Source of the DNA: Cronobacter dublinensis subsp. dublinensis LMG 23823
GTDB lineage: Bacteria > Pseudomonadota > Gammaproteobacteria > Enterobacterales > Enterobacteriaceae
NCBI RefSeq assembly: GCF_001277235.1
Contig: NZ_CP012267.1
Span: forward strand, 124,001 to 188,000
Length of the DNA: 64,000 bases
Direction of reading: 5' to 3'
The notes below the pieces were generated by a model that saw only the letters and a program-made list of their open reading frames with translations, searched no databases and was not told the DNA's origin. The first letter of the stretch is position 1. Each line of letters begins with the position of its first letter. Made by a program: the position numbers and the translations under genes. Positions 16,020 through 24,495 of this stretch are shown in pieces.

Positions 16020-16620
16020 ATGAATTGGGAAAATGATTATCTGGAAAAGATTGATGCCATTTTTAATGGTGAGAAGGAAATCGCTATTTTTGTCATTGAT
16101 GGCAAGCATCATTACGTAATTGATACTAAGGATAATTACTGCATTGATGTCAGAATGGAATTAAAAATTATATAGCTAAAGGATGGTTGAATGAAGCTCT
16201 ATACGATGATGCAGTTAATGCTTTCAGGAGTGGTGTCCCCCTATTAACAAAAGAGACTTATTCAGATTGCATCAATAGAAATAACGTGATAATTCGTTCT
16301 TCTGACTGGATGAAATCATTTTTGTTTTTAATAGAAGAAATGACGAGTTTGCGGGATTTTATGATTACATCGAAAGGTTCTTATCTAATCTAAATGAACC
16401 AGTGTCAGATAAGTGGGACAGTTGGAGAATGAGATTGCCTAAGTTTTATATTAATTTTGATAAAAAAATCTTTCGCCATACGGATTGGGATAGAAACCAT
16501 GAAAGTTCTGTTCCTTCAGGATGGGAAACTCAGGCAAACAATAACTTTGGCCTGCTTGTTCCGGATAAAGAACAATATTGGTTAATTGATGGCATGAATT
16601 TTTGGAAATTACAGATGTAG
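16020..16620 (+). pseudogene. Orphan immunity gene with two frameshifts, copy A
   Basis: ATG 16020 follows a GAGGAG ribosome site. The frame reads MNWENDYLEKIDAIFNGEKE and stops at 16175. Adding one A to the A5 run 16163-16167 restores MELKNYIAKGWLNEALYDD. Adding one G at GG 16308-16309 restores RSSDWDEIIFVFNRRNDEFA, after which the frame is open to FWKLQM-stop at 16620. The restored protein would be about 200 residues, acidic and soluble. No family is recognised. Its position between a possible toxin tail and the next VENN cassette suggests an immunity protein. The same two lesions occur in copy B, so they predate the duplication or were spread by gene conversion. Confidence 0.7.
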
Positions 16621-16671
16621 CCCGAATTCCGACCAGCATGTTCTGGCCGGTATCGTTGTTGCTATCAGCCT

Positions 16672-16760
16672 TTACCCAAAATGCCCGTTCCCGCGCTGGT
16701 ACACCGGCAGATCGCCGGTGTACCAGCGCGCCCGGAAACGCCCCGATGCACTGTTTCATT
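16672..16760 (-). pseudogene. Antisense C-terminal gene relict, copy 2, with a perfect 17-bp palindrome
   Basis: The minus strand reads GDLPVYQRGNGHFG-stop, related to the relict at 14797. Here the coding sequence has been remade into a hairpin: CGCGCTGGTACACCGGC (16692-16708), loop AGATC, and its exact complement (16714-16730). The copy at 20174-20262 has the same hairpin. Confidence 0.5.
16692..16730. repeat. Perfect 17-bp inverted repeat with 5-base loop
   Basis: Both arms are exact complements across 17 bases with AGATC between them. The second copy is at 20194-20232. There is no T-run after it, so it is not an ordinary terminator. The related spacer near 21,850-21,900 carries only an imperfect version. 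Confidence 0.9.
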
Positions 16761-16870
16761 TTCTTCTTACTGACGGGTAGCAGGCTTAAGCCCTCGGCCC
16801 AACTCTACCCTTAACGGGAATCCGGGAGGATGGCTGCTGGTGCAGCGCCCTGTGTGACAGGTCTGAGTAA

Positions 16871-18026
16871 AAGAAAAGCGTCGCCAACGGCAGTGAGCCT
16901 GCACGTATCGCTCTGCATACGCTCGCTTCTGCCGTATTGGTAAAAGCGCAGGGAGGAAATGCCGCCACAGGTGCAGCCGGAGGATTTGTTGCCGCGTCAG
17001 GTTCTGCTGCGCTGTCTCTGGCGTTTTATAATAAAAAGCCAGAAGAACTCTCTCCGGATGAAAAAACGGTCATTGTTAACCTCGTTGCAGCACTGGGCGC
17101 GGCGGGCGGTAGCATGGCCGCAGGGAACAGCACCGGTATTGGCAGTGGTGCAAACGCCGCCAGGGTTGAGGTTGAGAATAACTATCTGAGTGGCAAAGAA
17201 CCGGAAATGTTCGCGAAGAAACTGGCCGATTGCGGTGACAATGGCAGTTGTCGGGCAGACGTCATGAAGGAACTGGCTGAGACGTCGAACAAGAATATCG
17301 AAGGGTTCAGCGACTGCCTGAAAGCAGGGACAAAGCATGCATCAGTGACAAGCTGAACGGGATAAGAATGCAACTGGTTATGATGCGCTGACAGCACATA
17401 TAGGTGCAGATGTGGCCAATACCTACAAGGAAGGGTTAGGCGTAGAGACATTCAACAACGCGCTGGACTGTATGGGTATGGGCTGGGAAGCATGCTCAAA
17501 CAAGAAGGGCTGGAAGTTGATTGAGTCGGGTTTGGGCGTGTTGATTATCGCCGGAGGTCAGACGATAGGCGGTAAGCTGGCCGAGGCGATTGCGGGAAGT
17601 AAAGGACCGACAGCTAACGGGTATAATATCTCTAATGGTGCTGATAAGGCTATTTCTAAAGCTGACTTGGAGCATCAAATTGTTCAATCTCGGATTAATG
17701 TCCAGAATGGTAATGCCAGAGAAGGTTGGGAGCATGTTGTAAAACGTCATTTCTCTGGTAAAGAGAATGCAAGTCAATTTACTCTCAGTCAGACTGAAGT
17801 GAAAAGTATTCTTCAAAGTTCTGATGTGGCTAAAATACCAATCAGCAATACTCACAAATCAATTAATAAAGCGACTGGTCAGCAAGAAACACTTTGTGAG
17901 CGTGTTATTATTTTTGATAAGAATATTGGTATTGATGAATTCAGTGGGGGTAATCCGACAAATACTATGACGATCTTAACCGATAAAAAAGGTAATTTGA
18001 TAACGGCCACTCCGGGAAGGATGTAA
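16871..18026 (+). pseudogene. Orphan cassette 5: pretoxin, VENN, entry domain and BECR-like RNase toxin, frameshifted
   Basis: The pretoxin region (VKAQGGNAATGAAGGFVAAS) leads to VENN at 17171-17182 and an entry domain with paired cysteines (CGDNGSC). Two one-base deletions break the frame: GGG at 17327-17329, where the sister cassette has GGGG, and GATAAG near 17364, where the sister has GATAAAG. Together they explain the frame change to the later ORF. The restored protein continues through LGVETFNNALDCMGMGWEAC to a toxin domain with GWEHVVKRHFSGKENASQF and a C-terminal TILTDKKGNLITATPG. The conserved histidine and the final strand with T-A-T-P are what one expects of BECR-superfamily (barnase/EndoU/colicin D-E5/RelE) RNase toxins; this is inference. 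It has no own start. Confidence 0.7.
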
Positions 18027-18027
18027 T

Positions 18028-18363
18028 ATGGAAACAGATAAGTCAGTGGATGAAATGTTGTATGATTTTAATAAATTAGAGGCATTTTACATCATTCCAT
18101 TTTTAAAAAAAGAGTTTGGTGTGGTTGATTCTGCTTGTTTTTTATATCAAGCAATAGATCAAGGTGTGGATATTTATGCTTATCTCGTTAACGGTAAGCA
18201 TGTTATTGAGTTCGACTTGTCAAAAATAGATAACACAATAGTTAAAAATGAAATTATTTCAGTAGACGAGTATATGAAAACGATACAGGGAAAAGGTAAG
18301 GCTAAAAAGAATGCCCGTGATGTATTAAAAGATGCTATTAATAAGTCTAAGATTACTGATTAG
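18028..18363 (+). CDS. Orphan immunity protein to the BECR-like toxin
   Basis: The ATG lies one base after the toxin stop (TAATATG). The 111-residue protein is charged, with N-terminal METDKSVDEMLYDFNKLEAF, a central VDIYAYLVNGKHVIEFDLS and a lysine-rich C-terminal helix. There is no signal peptide or membrane span, so it should act in the cytosol on the toxin before or after delivery. No family is recognised. The frame is intact. The next ORF begins directly after its TAG, in the same frame, which marks a cassette junction. Confidence 0.7.
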   Translation: METDKSVDEMLYDFNKLEAFYIIPFLKKEFGVVDSACFLYQAIDQGVDIYAYLVNGKHVIEFDLSKIDNTIVKNEIISVDEYMKTIQGKGKAKKNARDVLKDAINKSKITD

Positions 18364-18876
18364 TTGGGGTTGGATAAGCTTGCAAGAGGTGATTTGCCTG
18401 AGGGCGCTAACATCACGAAGGTTATTGTTGAAGGCTATCAGGATGGGGTCATGATTGCTGGGGCTTGGTACCTCGGACCCGCTGCATCAGTACGCAAAGT
18501 GATAAGCAGCGGAATCATTGCAGAAATCGCTAATGGAAGCTACCAGTGGTTCGATTTAAGTCAGCCGGGGAATGAAAGGAAAAAGTGGGATTATAAAAGC
18601 AGTTTCAGTGCCGGGATATCAGGCTTGCTTGCACCAGGTCGAACTTTATGGGCAAATACGGGGATTGCTGCTGGTAGCGCTTTTTTTACTGATGGTCCTA
18701 ACATGGGGTCTATTGCAGGTTCTACAATTGGTGCATGGGCTGGCGGAAAATTTGGAGAGCTGGAAATTTTCTATGAGCCGATTAATGATATATTTGGTGG
18801 CTTGGTAGCGGAGGTGATAAGTAATCGTGTTAAGGACAAAGCTAATGGGAATAACAAAAATCAAGAAACTAAATAA
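18364..18876 (+). pseudogene. Orphan cassette 6: glycine-rich membrane-type CdiA-CT toxin fragment, VENN missing
   Basis: The frame is open for 170 residues right after the preceding stop, with only a TTG as possible start and no ribosome site, so it is probably a fragment of a CdiA C-terminus. The sequence has WYLGPAASVRKVISSGIIAE and a glycine/alanine-rich stretch (GISGLLAPGRTLWANTGIAA, SIAGSTIGAWAGGKFGE) suited to membrane insertion. Similar sequences end other CdiA proteins, as I recall. The partner gene encodes a two-span membrane protein, which is the usual kind of immunity against pore-forming or inner-membrane-active toxins. The pretoxin and entry domains are absent. Confidence 0.65.
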
Positions 18877-19111
18877 AGCTGTGCTATTTATTTGGCTGTC
18901 TCTTTATTATGGTGTTTTTTCATTTTTATTTCTTTTTGTTGTTTGTGATTTGATTATTGATTTTATATTTACAGGTGGTGTTAATTTGTCAGGCGATTCC
19001 TTGTACTATTTTTCTATAGTTAGTTGTATTATAGGGATTGCATGCGGCGCAAGAATCGTGATTTTGAGAGTGGTTGATGAGTGGGAAACAAAAAAACAAT
19101 GCCAAAAGTGA
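18845..19111 (+). CDS. Orphan membrane immunity protein (two transmembrane segments)
   Basis: ATG 18845 overlaps the end of the upstream toxin fragment by 32 bp and has AAGGA about 9 bases before it. An upstream in-frame start at 18827 has no better signal. The 88-residue product has a short basic N-terminus (MGITKIKKLNK), a long hydrophobic segment (VLFIWLSLYYGVFSFLFLFV) and a second one after LSGDSLYYF. It should sit in the inner membrane with both ends on one side. Membrane immunity proteins of this size pair with pore-forming toxins, in agreement with its neighbour. No specific family assigned. Confidence 0.7.
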   Translation: MGITKIKKLNKAVLFIWLSLYYGVFSFLFLFVVCDLIIDFIFTGGVNLSGDSLYYFSIVSCIIGIACGARIVILRVVDEWETKKQCQK

Positions 19112-19341
19112 TTAAGTTTGCTAAAAATTATTTTATTTTTAAAAGATACATCACGTATTTGATGAAAAAATAGCCATATTCACATTATTGAATGAATAAA
19201 GGCAGTGTAACACATCGATTTTCCAGAGAACATGGGGACAGACCACTGAACAGGTTTTAGTTATGGACGATAAAAAATTCATAGCTACGTAAGCAGGAAG
19301 CGGGCGGTAATAATTATGGGTGGTTCGTATTAAATTTCTAT

Positions 19342-19443
19342 ACAGACAGGAAAATAGATATGCTATGTTCTCCCAGCGGTATTTTTAATTTGATAATTAA
19401 TGGTAATATTATTCCTGGGCAAGGGATACAGGTTTATCTTTAG
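19342..19443 (+). pseudogene. Imm42-like immunity gene fragment, copy B
   Basis: Same sequence as 15840-15941, within the second long repeat. It encodes MLCSPSGIFNLIINGNII and then stops at 19441. No start signal. Confidence 0.7.
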
Positions 19444-19521
19444 AATTAGCAGAGGTACAGGGTAGACTGGTTGAGCAGAATTCATCGACATCTCGATGTT
19501 TAACTAAAGAGGAGTTAATGA

Positions 19522-20122
19522 ATGAATTGGGAAAATGATTATCTGGAAAAGATTGATGCCATTTTTAATGGTGAGAAGGAAATCGCTATTTTTGTCATTG
19601 ATGGCAAGCATCATTACGTAATTGATACTAAGGATAATTACTGCATTGATGTCAGAATGGAATTAAAAATTATATAGCTAAAGGATGGTTGAATGAAGCT
19701 CTATACGATGATGCAGTTAATGCTTTCAGGAGTGGTGTCCCCCTATTAACAAAAGAGACTTATTCAGATTGCATCAATAGAAATAACGTGATAATTCGTT
19801 CTTCTGACTGGATGAAATCATTTTTGTTTTTAATAGAAGAAATGACGAGTTTGCGGGATTTTATGATTACATCGAAAGGTTCTTATCTAATCTAAATGAA
19901 CCAGTGTCAGATAAGTGGGACAGTTGGAGAATGAGATTGCCTAAGTTTTATATTAATTTTGATAAAAAAATCTTTCGCCATACGGATTGGGATAGAAACC
20001 ATGAAAGTTCTGTTCCTTCAGGATGGGAAACTCAGGCAAACAATAACTTTGGCCTGCTTGTTCCGGATAAAGAACAATATTGGTTAATTGATGGCATGAA
20101 TTTTTGGAAATTACAGATGTAG
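19522..20122 (+). pseudogene. Orphan immunity gene with two frameshifts, copy B
   Basis: This is the duplicate of 16020-16620. The frame breaks at the equivalent A5 run (19665-19669) and GG (19810-19811). No further lesion was seen. The identical damage shows that both copies descend from one already broken gene, or have been equalised by recombination. Confidence 0.7.
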
Positions 20123-20173
20123 CCCGAATTCCGACCAGCATGTTCTGGCCGGTATCGTTGTTGCTATCAGCCT

Positions 20174-20262
20174 TTATCCAAAATGCCCGTTCCCGCGCTG
20201 GTACACCGGCAGATCGCCGGTGTACCAGCGCGCCCGGAAACGCCCCGATGCACTGTTTCATT
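20174..20262 (-). pseudogene. Antisense C-terminal gene relict, copy 3
   Basis: Duplicate of the relict at 16672-16760, with one base change near its end (TTATCC in place of TTACCC on the plus strand). It contains the same 17-bp hairpin at 20194-20232. Confidence 0.45.
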
Positions 20263-20372
20263 TTCTTCTTACTGACGGGTAGCAGGCTTAAGCCCTCGGC
20301 CCAACTCTACCCTTAACGGGAATCCGGGAGGATGGCTGCTGGTGCAGCGCCCTGTGTGACAGGTCTGAGTAA

Positions 20373-21418
20373 AAGAAAAGCGTCGCCAACGGCAGTGAGC
20401 CTGCACGTATCGCTCTGCATACGCTCGCTTCTGCCGTATTGGTAAAAGCGCAGGGAGGAAATGCCGCCGCAGGTGCTGCCGGAGGATTTGTTGCCGCGTC
20501 AGGTTCGGAAAGACTGTCTGCGGCGTTTTATAATACAAAGTCAGAAGAGATGAAAAAACGGTCATTGCTAACCTCGTTGCAGCACCGGGCGCGGCGGGCG
20601 GTAGTATGGCCGCAGGGAACAGCACCGGTATCGGCAGTGGTGCAAACGCCGCCAGGGTGGAGAATAACTATCTGAGCGGCAAGGAACCGGAGGAGTTCGC
20701 GAAGAAACTGGCCGCCTGCGGTGATGATGGTAGTTGCCGAGCTAACGTCATGAAGGAGATGGCGGAGACGTCGAACAAGAATATCGGCGGGTTTAGCGAT
20801 TGCCTGAAATCAGGGGACAAGGCGTGCATCAATGACAAGCTGAGCGGGATAAAGAAAGCAACAGGTTATGATGCGCTTACAGCTCAGATAGGTTCAGATG
20901 CGGCCAATACCTACAAGGAAGGTCTGGGCGTAGAGACATTCAAGAATGCGATCGACTGCATAGGTATGGGCTGGGAGGCCTGCTCAAACAAGAAGGGCTG
21001 GAAGCTGATTGAGTCGGGTTTGGGCGTGTTGATTATCGCCAAAGGTCAGACGATAGGCGGTAAGCTGGCTGAGATTGTCGCGGGGAGTAAAGGAACAACT
21101 AGCGCAGCGTGGGGTGTCCCCGGCTCTGTCTCTGATAAATTTCCTTCTGGCTGGGGAAGCTCGACCGCAAATATAAAAGGTGTTGGTTTTAGATGGCAAG
21201 ATCCAAACAATAAAGGCAATGGCGTTCGGATCGATCAGGGGAACCCAAATATAAGCCAACCAACTCAGCAAGTTGATCATGTAATTGTTCGTTTCAACGG
21301 TAAAGTTATTGGACGGGATGGTAAGCCAATACAAGGTTCAATAGCTGATAATGCAGAAAAAGCCCATATTCCTTTAAGTGAGTATATGACATGGAAAAAT
21401 TGGAACTCTCCCAATTAA
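20373..21418 (+). pseudogene. Orphan cassette 7: pretoxin, VENN and type 17 polymorphic toxin
   Basis: The pretoxin frame is open from 20373 but broken by a 10-bp deletion near 20546 (AGAAGAGATGAAAA, where sister cassettes have AGAAGAACTCTTTCCGGATG). From about 20,606 the frame is intact: VENN at 20657-20668, an entry domain shared with cassette 5, and a C-terminal domain with VGFRWQDPNNKGNGVRIDQG, QQVDHVIVRFNGKVIGRDGK and AHIPLSEYMTWKNWN. That pattern matches polymorphic toxin type 17 (Ntox17), predicted to be an RNase. The toxin half is therefore complete and could become active if recombined onto cdiA at the VENN region. An internal start at 20606 would give a truncated 270-residue protein; whether it is expressed is unknown. 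Confidence 0.75.
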
Positions 21419-21786
21419 AGTATCCAGAAATGCGTAAAGAACTTATCGATTATATTCATGGATTGAGTGATAGAGAATATCAGTATCAAGCATGGGTTGA
21501 AGATAATCGCCCCGGCGGTGGACATGACGAATTAGATTACGCTATCCATTTTTTGTACGATGACACAGACTTAGCTGACGATCCCATGTCATTGATTGGT
21601 TGGATACTAACGGGAAAAAATGAAGCTGATGTTATAACCAACTTAGTGAAGGCATTGGATATAATATTTGATAAATACGGGACAGAATTATCAGATAAAG
21701 AATATCTTGCTAAGAATGAATGGGAAAATGTACTTTCTATGGCAAAAGATGCCGAGAGTGTTTTTTTGTCTTGTAATTTGATTTAA
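21391..21786 (+). CDS. Orphan immunity protein, SCO4402-like
   Basis: ATG 21391 overlaps the toxin 3' end by 28 bp, a strong sign of coupling. The 131-residue acidic protein contains LSDREYQYQAWVEDNRPGGG, DELDYAIHFLYDDT and IGWILTGKNEAD, which matches the SCO4402-type family found next to type 17 toxins. It is cytosolic, with no signal or membrane span. The frame is intact and a strong terminator follows at 21796. The pairing with the intact type 17 domain makes this the best-preserved orphan module in the array. Confidence 0.75.
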   Translation: MEKLELSQLKYPEMRKELIDYIHGLSDREYQYQAWVEDNRPGGGHDELDYAIHFLYDDTDLADDPMSLIGWILTGKNEADVITNLVKALDIIFDKYGTELSDKEYLAKNEWENVLSMAKDAESVFLSCNLI

Positions 21787-21795
21787 AAATTTTTT

Positions 21796-21833
21796 AAAGA
21801 AGATCCCGACCTTCGAGCCGGGATCTTCTTTTT
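21796..21833 (+). terminator. Strong rho-independent terminator
   Basis: AAAGAAGATCCCG pairs with CGGGATCTTCTTT over 13 bp around a 10-base loop, followed by TT. Read on the plus strand it ends in a run of T and would stop transcription after the SCO4402-like gene. Confidence 0.85.
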
Positions 21834-21844
21834 AGTCGTCAGAC

Positions 21845-21962
21845 TTACCCACAGTGCCCATCCCCGCGCTTGTACATCGGCAGATCGCTGGTGTCGTTCA
21901 GCGCGCCCGGAAACGCCCTGATGCACTGTTTCATTTTCTTCTTACTGACGGGTAGCAGGCTT
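21845..21962 (-). pseudogene. Antisense C-terminal gene relict, copy 4 (best preserved)
   Basis: Minus-strand translation gives GLSLLPVSKKKMKQCIRAF, then PGALNDTSDLPMYKRGDGHC and G-stop. This is the longest open version of the relict found in the spacers. I cannot name the parent protein. Possibly it is the tail of a gene that originally followed cdiA-cdiI in a donor strain. Confidence 0.5.
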
Positions 21963-22045
21963 AAGCCCTCGACCCAACTCTACCCTTAATGGGAATCCGG
22001 GAGGATGGCTGCTGGTGCAGCGCCCTGTGTGACAGGTCTGTGTAA

Positions 22046-22964
22046 AAGAAAAGCGTCGCCAACGGCAGTGAACCTGCACGTATCGCTCTGCATACGCTCG
22101 CTTCTGCCGTATTGGTAAAAGCCCAGGGAGGAAATGCCGCCGCAGGTGCAGCCGGAGGATTTGTTGCCGCGTCAGGTTCGGAAAGGCTGTCTGCGGCGTT
22201 TTATAATACAAAGTCAGAAGAACTCTTTCCGGATGAAAAAACGGTCATTGTTAACCTCGTTGCAGCACTGGGCGCGGCGGGCGGTAGCATGGCCGCAGGG
22301 AACAGCACCAGTATCAGCAGTGGTTCAAACGCCGCCAGGGTTGAGGTTGAGAATAATTCTGTGGGCTGCGACCCAAGGATGTGTGCTGCTCAAGGCTCGG
22401 TGACGAATTCATGTACGGAGGCAGCACAATTGGCAGTAACATGTCTAGCGGCGGCGGTGGCGCAATTACTTTTGCTGCAATACTGTTGGCGATATTTGGG
22501 AATGATGTGCCAAAAGTGCCCAATAATACGGGAGGCGATCAGATAGCTGATTCTGGCCCCACAAATACGGGGGAAATCAGCTACCAGTACAGCAAACGAA
22601 CCATACTGGTAATAGCAATAGTCAGGTCGATACCGGGCCAAATCATAACGGTGGAAATCAGACAGCAGAACAGCTGTCGAGCGATACGGGGAATACGGAA
22701 GATGCTCCTAATTTACCGACTCATTATGAAAGTGCCGGACAAGATAATGGCGCGGAGAAGCCAACTAATATCAAAGTTGCTGATGATAAATTCTCAAAGA
22801 ACAACGGGGTTGATGCTCATCGGATCAAAAAATATTTTCTTGGTGCGAAGGCGGAAATCAAGCTTTACGATATTTATGTCGATAAAAACAGTAGGCAGTT
22901 ATGGATTTTTAGAAAAGGCGGTAAAGGCGAAGGCATTCCAACCGGTGAATACATCAATAAGTAG
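22046..22964 (+). pseudogene. Orphan cassette 8: pretoxin, VENN and type 33 polymorphic toxin, frameshifted
   Basis: Pretoxin sequence is open from 22046 to VENN at 22346-22357. One base is lost somewhere in 22,358-22,400, after which the frame continues LGDEFMYGGSTIGSN with a glycine-rich hydrophobic segment. A second loss at the G5 run 22569-22573 breaks it again. Adding one G restores TNTGGNQLPVQQTNHTG and the frame runs to 22964. The C-terminal domain, DKFSKNNGVDAHRIKKYFLG then YDIYVDKNSRQLWIFRKGGK and PTGEYINK, matches polymorphic toxin type 33 (Ntox33). Two lesions make it non-functional as it stands. No own start codon. Confidence 0.7.
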
Positions 22965-22972
22965 AATTAATC

Positions 22973-23377
22973 ATGGATAAAACAACAGTAAAGGCGGAGT
23001 TTTCAATATGTGGGGATGTTTTTGATCCTCATGAAATAACGACTCTTTTACAGATTGAACCAACGGAAGTTTGTCTAAAAGGCGTTATAAGTGGAACAAG
23101 AAAGAGACCAAGTACAGAAACCAGTTGGTCAAAATGTACTGAGAAAGAAGAATCCTATGATGTTGGAGAACAAACCGATAAGTTGTTATCCTTATTAAAG
23201 GATAAGGTCTCTACTCTGAATAAAATAAAAGAAAATGATAATGTTACATTTATTTTTTCTCTTCTAATAGAAGTTGAAAATGGAGAAAAACCAGCGATTT
23301 ACTGGTCAATAGATACAAACCGGTTTTTAGGTGAGATCGGTGCGGAAAGCTCTATCGATATCTACTTCTACAGCTGA
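22973..23377 (+). CDS. Orphan immunity protein, DUF4279 family
   Basis: The ATG lies 8 bp after the toxin stop. The 134-residue protein has the DUF4279 pattern: FSICGDVFDPHEITTLLQI, EPTEVCLKG, a tryptophan in SWSKC and an acidic end SIDIYFYS. Members of this family often accompany polymorphic toxins as immunity proteins. No membrane or export signal. The frame is intact even though the toxin next to it is doubly frameshifted. Family call is from the recognisable motif order. Confidence 0.75.
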   Translation: MDKTTVKAEFSICGDVFDPHEITTLLQIEPTEVCLKGVISGTRKRPSTETSWSKCTEKEESYDVGEQTDKLLSLLKDKVSTLNKIKENDNVTFIFSLLIEVENGEKPAIYWSIDTNRFLGEIGAESSIDIYFYS

Positions 23378-23586
23378 ACTCGAATCGCATTCACAGCGCC
23401 CGGAGCTTTTATCAGATTTCAGCGTTATCCAATACGCCTGTCACCGCTCTTTATCATAGGCTTACTGAACAAGATGTTGAGAGCCAGCAGTTCGGTAAAG
23501 ATGTCCCAGCAGCCTCAGGTGAATGTGCCTGAAAGACTAAATGAATCAACTCATCATAACGTTTTTTAAAACCTGGTAAGGTTCAA
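23378..23586 (+). other. Short spacer with possible toxin tail remnant
   Basis: The plus strand is open for about 37 codons ending ERLNESTHHNVF-stop near 23,568, just before the next immunity gene. It has no recognisable domain and may be what is left of the toxin that belonged to the 23587 gene. Confidence 0.3.
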
Positions 23587-23874
23587 ATGAATATAAATAG
23601 AGGGAAAGCGATGTATGAATTAGACTGTAAGATTAAAGAATTTGGCGCTCTTTTTTTTGACCGCATAGACACAGAAATGTTGCAGGATGCGATTAGATAT
23701 GTCGAACATGGCGAGAGAGGGTTGGCCTTTGAAACGATATGCGATCACATCAGTGAATATGATATTCCTATAACTGAGAAAGAGTATGCCAGAGCTCTCT
23801 CTCTTTGTAACGATTTAGAGCTAGATTTTAATGACATCAGCATCGTTCATATGAAAAGTTTAATATTGAAGTAA
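23587..23874 (+). CDS. Orphan immunity protein, MafI-like
   Basis: The ORF gives 95 residues from ATG 23587 or 87 from ATG 23611, which has an AGGGA site. The sequence is helical and acidic, with DAIRYVEHGERGLAFETICD and a C-terminal YARALSLCNDLELDFNDI. The VExGExxxAxExxCD pattern resembles MafI-type immunity proteins. There is no toxin domain directly upstream, so this is an immunity-only remnant. No signal peptide or membrane span. The family call is tentative; the role rests on its place in the array. Confidence 0.55.
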   Translation: MNINRGKAMYELDCKIKEFGALFFDRIDTEMLQDAIRYVEHGERGLAFETICDHISEYDIPITEKEYARALSLCNDLELDFNDISIVHMKSLILK

Positions 23875-24114
23875 ACAATGACTCCTTCAATATACCTGTT
23901 CGGAATAAAATAATTAGCTGCTATATTATCCAGGTTTGACTTAAATGTGTGATGAACATGCTTTATACAATAAAAGCAACATTCTACTTATTCTGTACAT
24001 TGTGCGTTGCACCAATACCCAACATAGGTAGTTTCACTTAACCGCCCTAAAACCTGATTCTTCATCCCGACGTTAAGGTATCATGGCCGTAAACAAGCGA
24101 TTAAACACAGAGCC

Positions 24115-24404
24115 CAACCCATGCACCTTATCCTTATTCGCCACGCTGAAACAGCGTGGAACCGCGGCGGACTCATTCAGGGGCATCAGGACAGCGCGCT
24201 GACGGCGCGTGGTTTGCAGGAAACCACCGCGCTCCTTGCAGCCCTGGCGCACGATTTCCCCTCGGTTGACAGGGTGTACACCTCGCCTGCGGGCCGCGCG
24301 CGCCATATGGGTGACGCCATCGCGAGCCATTTTGGCTGCCCGATCTCTGTTGAGCCGCTGGTACAGGAGCAGGCGTTTGGCGATTACGAAGGCCTGTCGC
24401 GGGT
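24115..24404 (+). repeat. Partial duplicate of the histidine-phosphatase gene 5' end
   Basis: These 290 bases repeat 25761-26050 with few changes (CACC/AACC after the ATG, TTTG/CGTG, ATCT/CTCT, GAGCAGGCG/GAACAGTCG). The copy begins in CCAACCCATG and ends at CTGTCGCGGGT, where unrelated AT-rich DNA starts. The two copies flank cassettes 10 and 11. Confidence 0.92.
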
Positions 24405-24495
24405 ACCGCGTCTGGTGCCTTTTATCCAGGATACTGATTTATCTTTTTCAACTTCTAAGGGGAAAATGAAATGTATACGGATAATGGAGCTTTGA
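24121..24495 (+). pseudogene. Truncated histidine phosphatase (first 94 codons) fused to unrelated sequence
   Basis: The N-terminus MHLILIRHAETAWNRGGLI contains the RHAET catalytic motif, but homology to the intact gene at 25767 stops at codon 94. About 30 foreign codons follow before a stop. The second catalytic histidine region (VVTHGH in the intact gene) is missing, so the product cannot work as a phosphatase. The GC-rich upstream DNA here looks like the native promoter region of the gene, while the intact copy has AT-rich upstream DNA from the array. The CDI block therefore seems to have inserted at this gene and rebuilt or imported a full copy on its right side. Confidence 0.8.

Larger units (their letters stand above)
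15644..17606 (+). repeat. Long direct repeat, copy A
   Basis: The block from about CATCACGT to AGTAAAGGA recurs at 19150-21094. It covers an Imm42 fragment, a broken immunity gene, the spacer with its palindrome, the pretoxin/VENN region and the toxin-entry domain. The first 1.3 kb is almost identical between copies (a 4-bp indel near 15690 and one base change near 16676 were noticed). The VENN-to-entry part is more diverged, and the copies part completely where the toxin domains begin. Confidence 0.9.
19150..21094 (+). repeat. Long direct repeat, copy B
   Basis: Second copy of 15644-17606. It carries the same frameshifts in the immunity pseudogene and the same 17-bp palindrome. In the pretoxin part it differs by a 10-bp deletion near 20546 and a 6-bp deletion just before VENN near 20660. 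Copies A and B are about 3.5 kb apart, so they bracket cassettes 5 and 6. Confidence 0.9.

Noticed and set aside
16602..16814. ORF of 70 codons in the cassette spacer (copy at 20104)
   Set aside because: It crosses the immunity-gene end, the palindrome and the antisense relict, and has no coherent protein character.
24073..24330. Minus-strand ORF across the phosphatase 5' end (also at 25752)
   Set aside because: It is antisense to the conserved histidine-phosphatase coding sequence and has no start signal.
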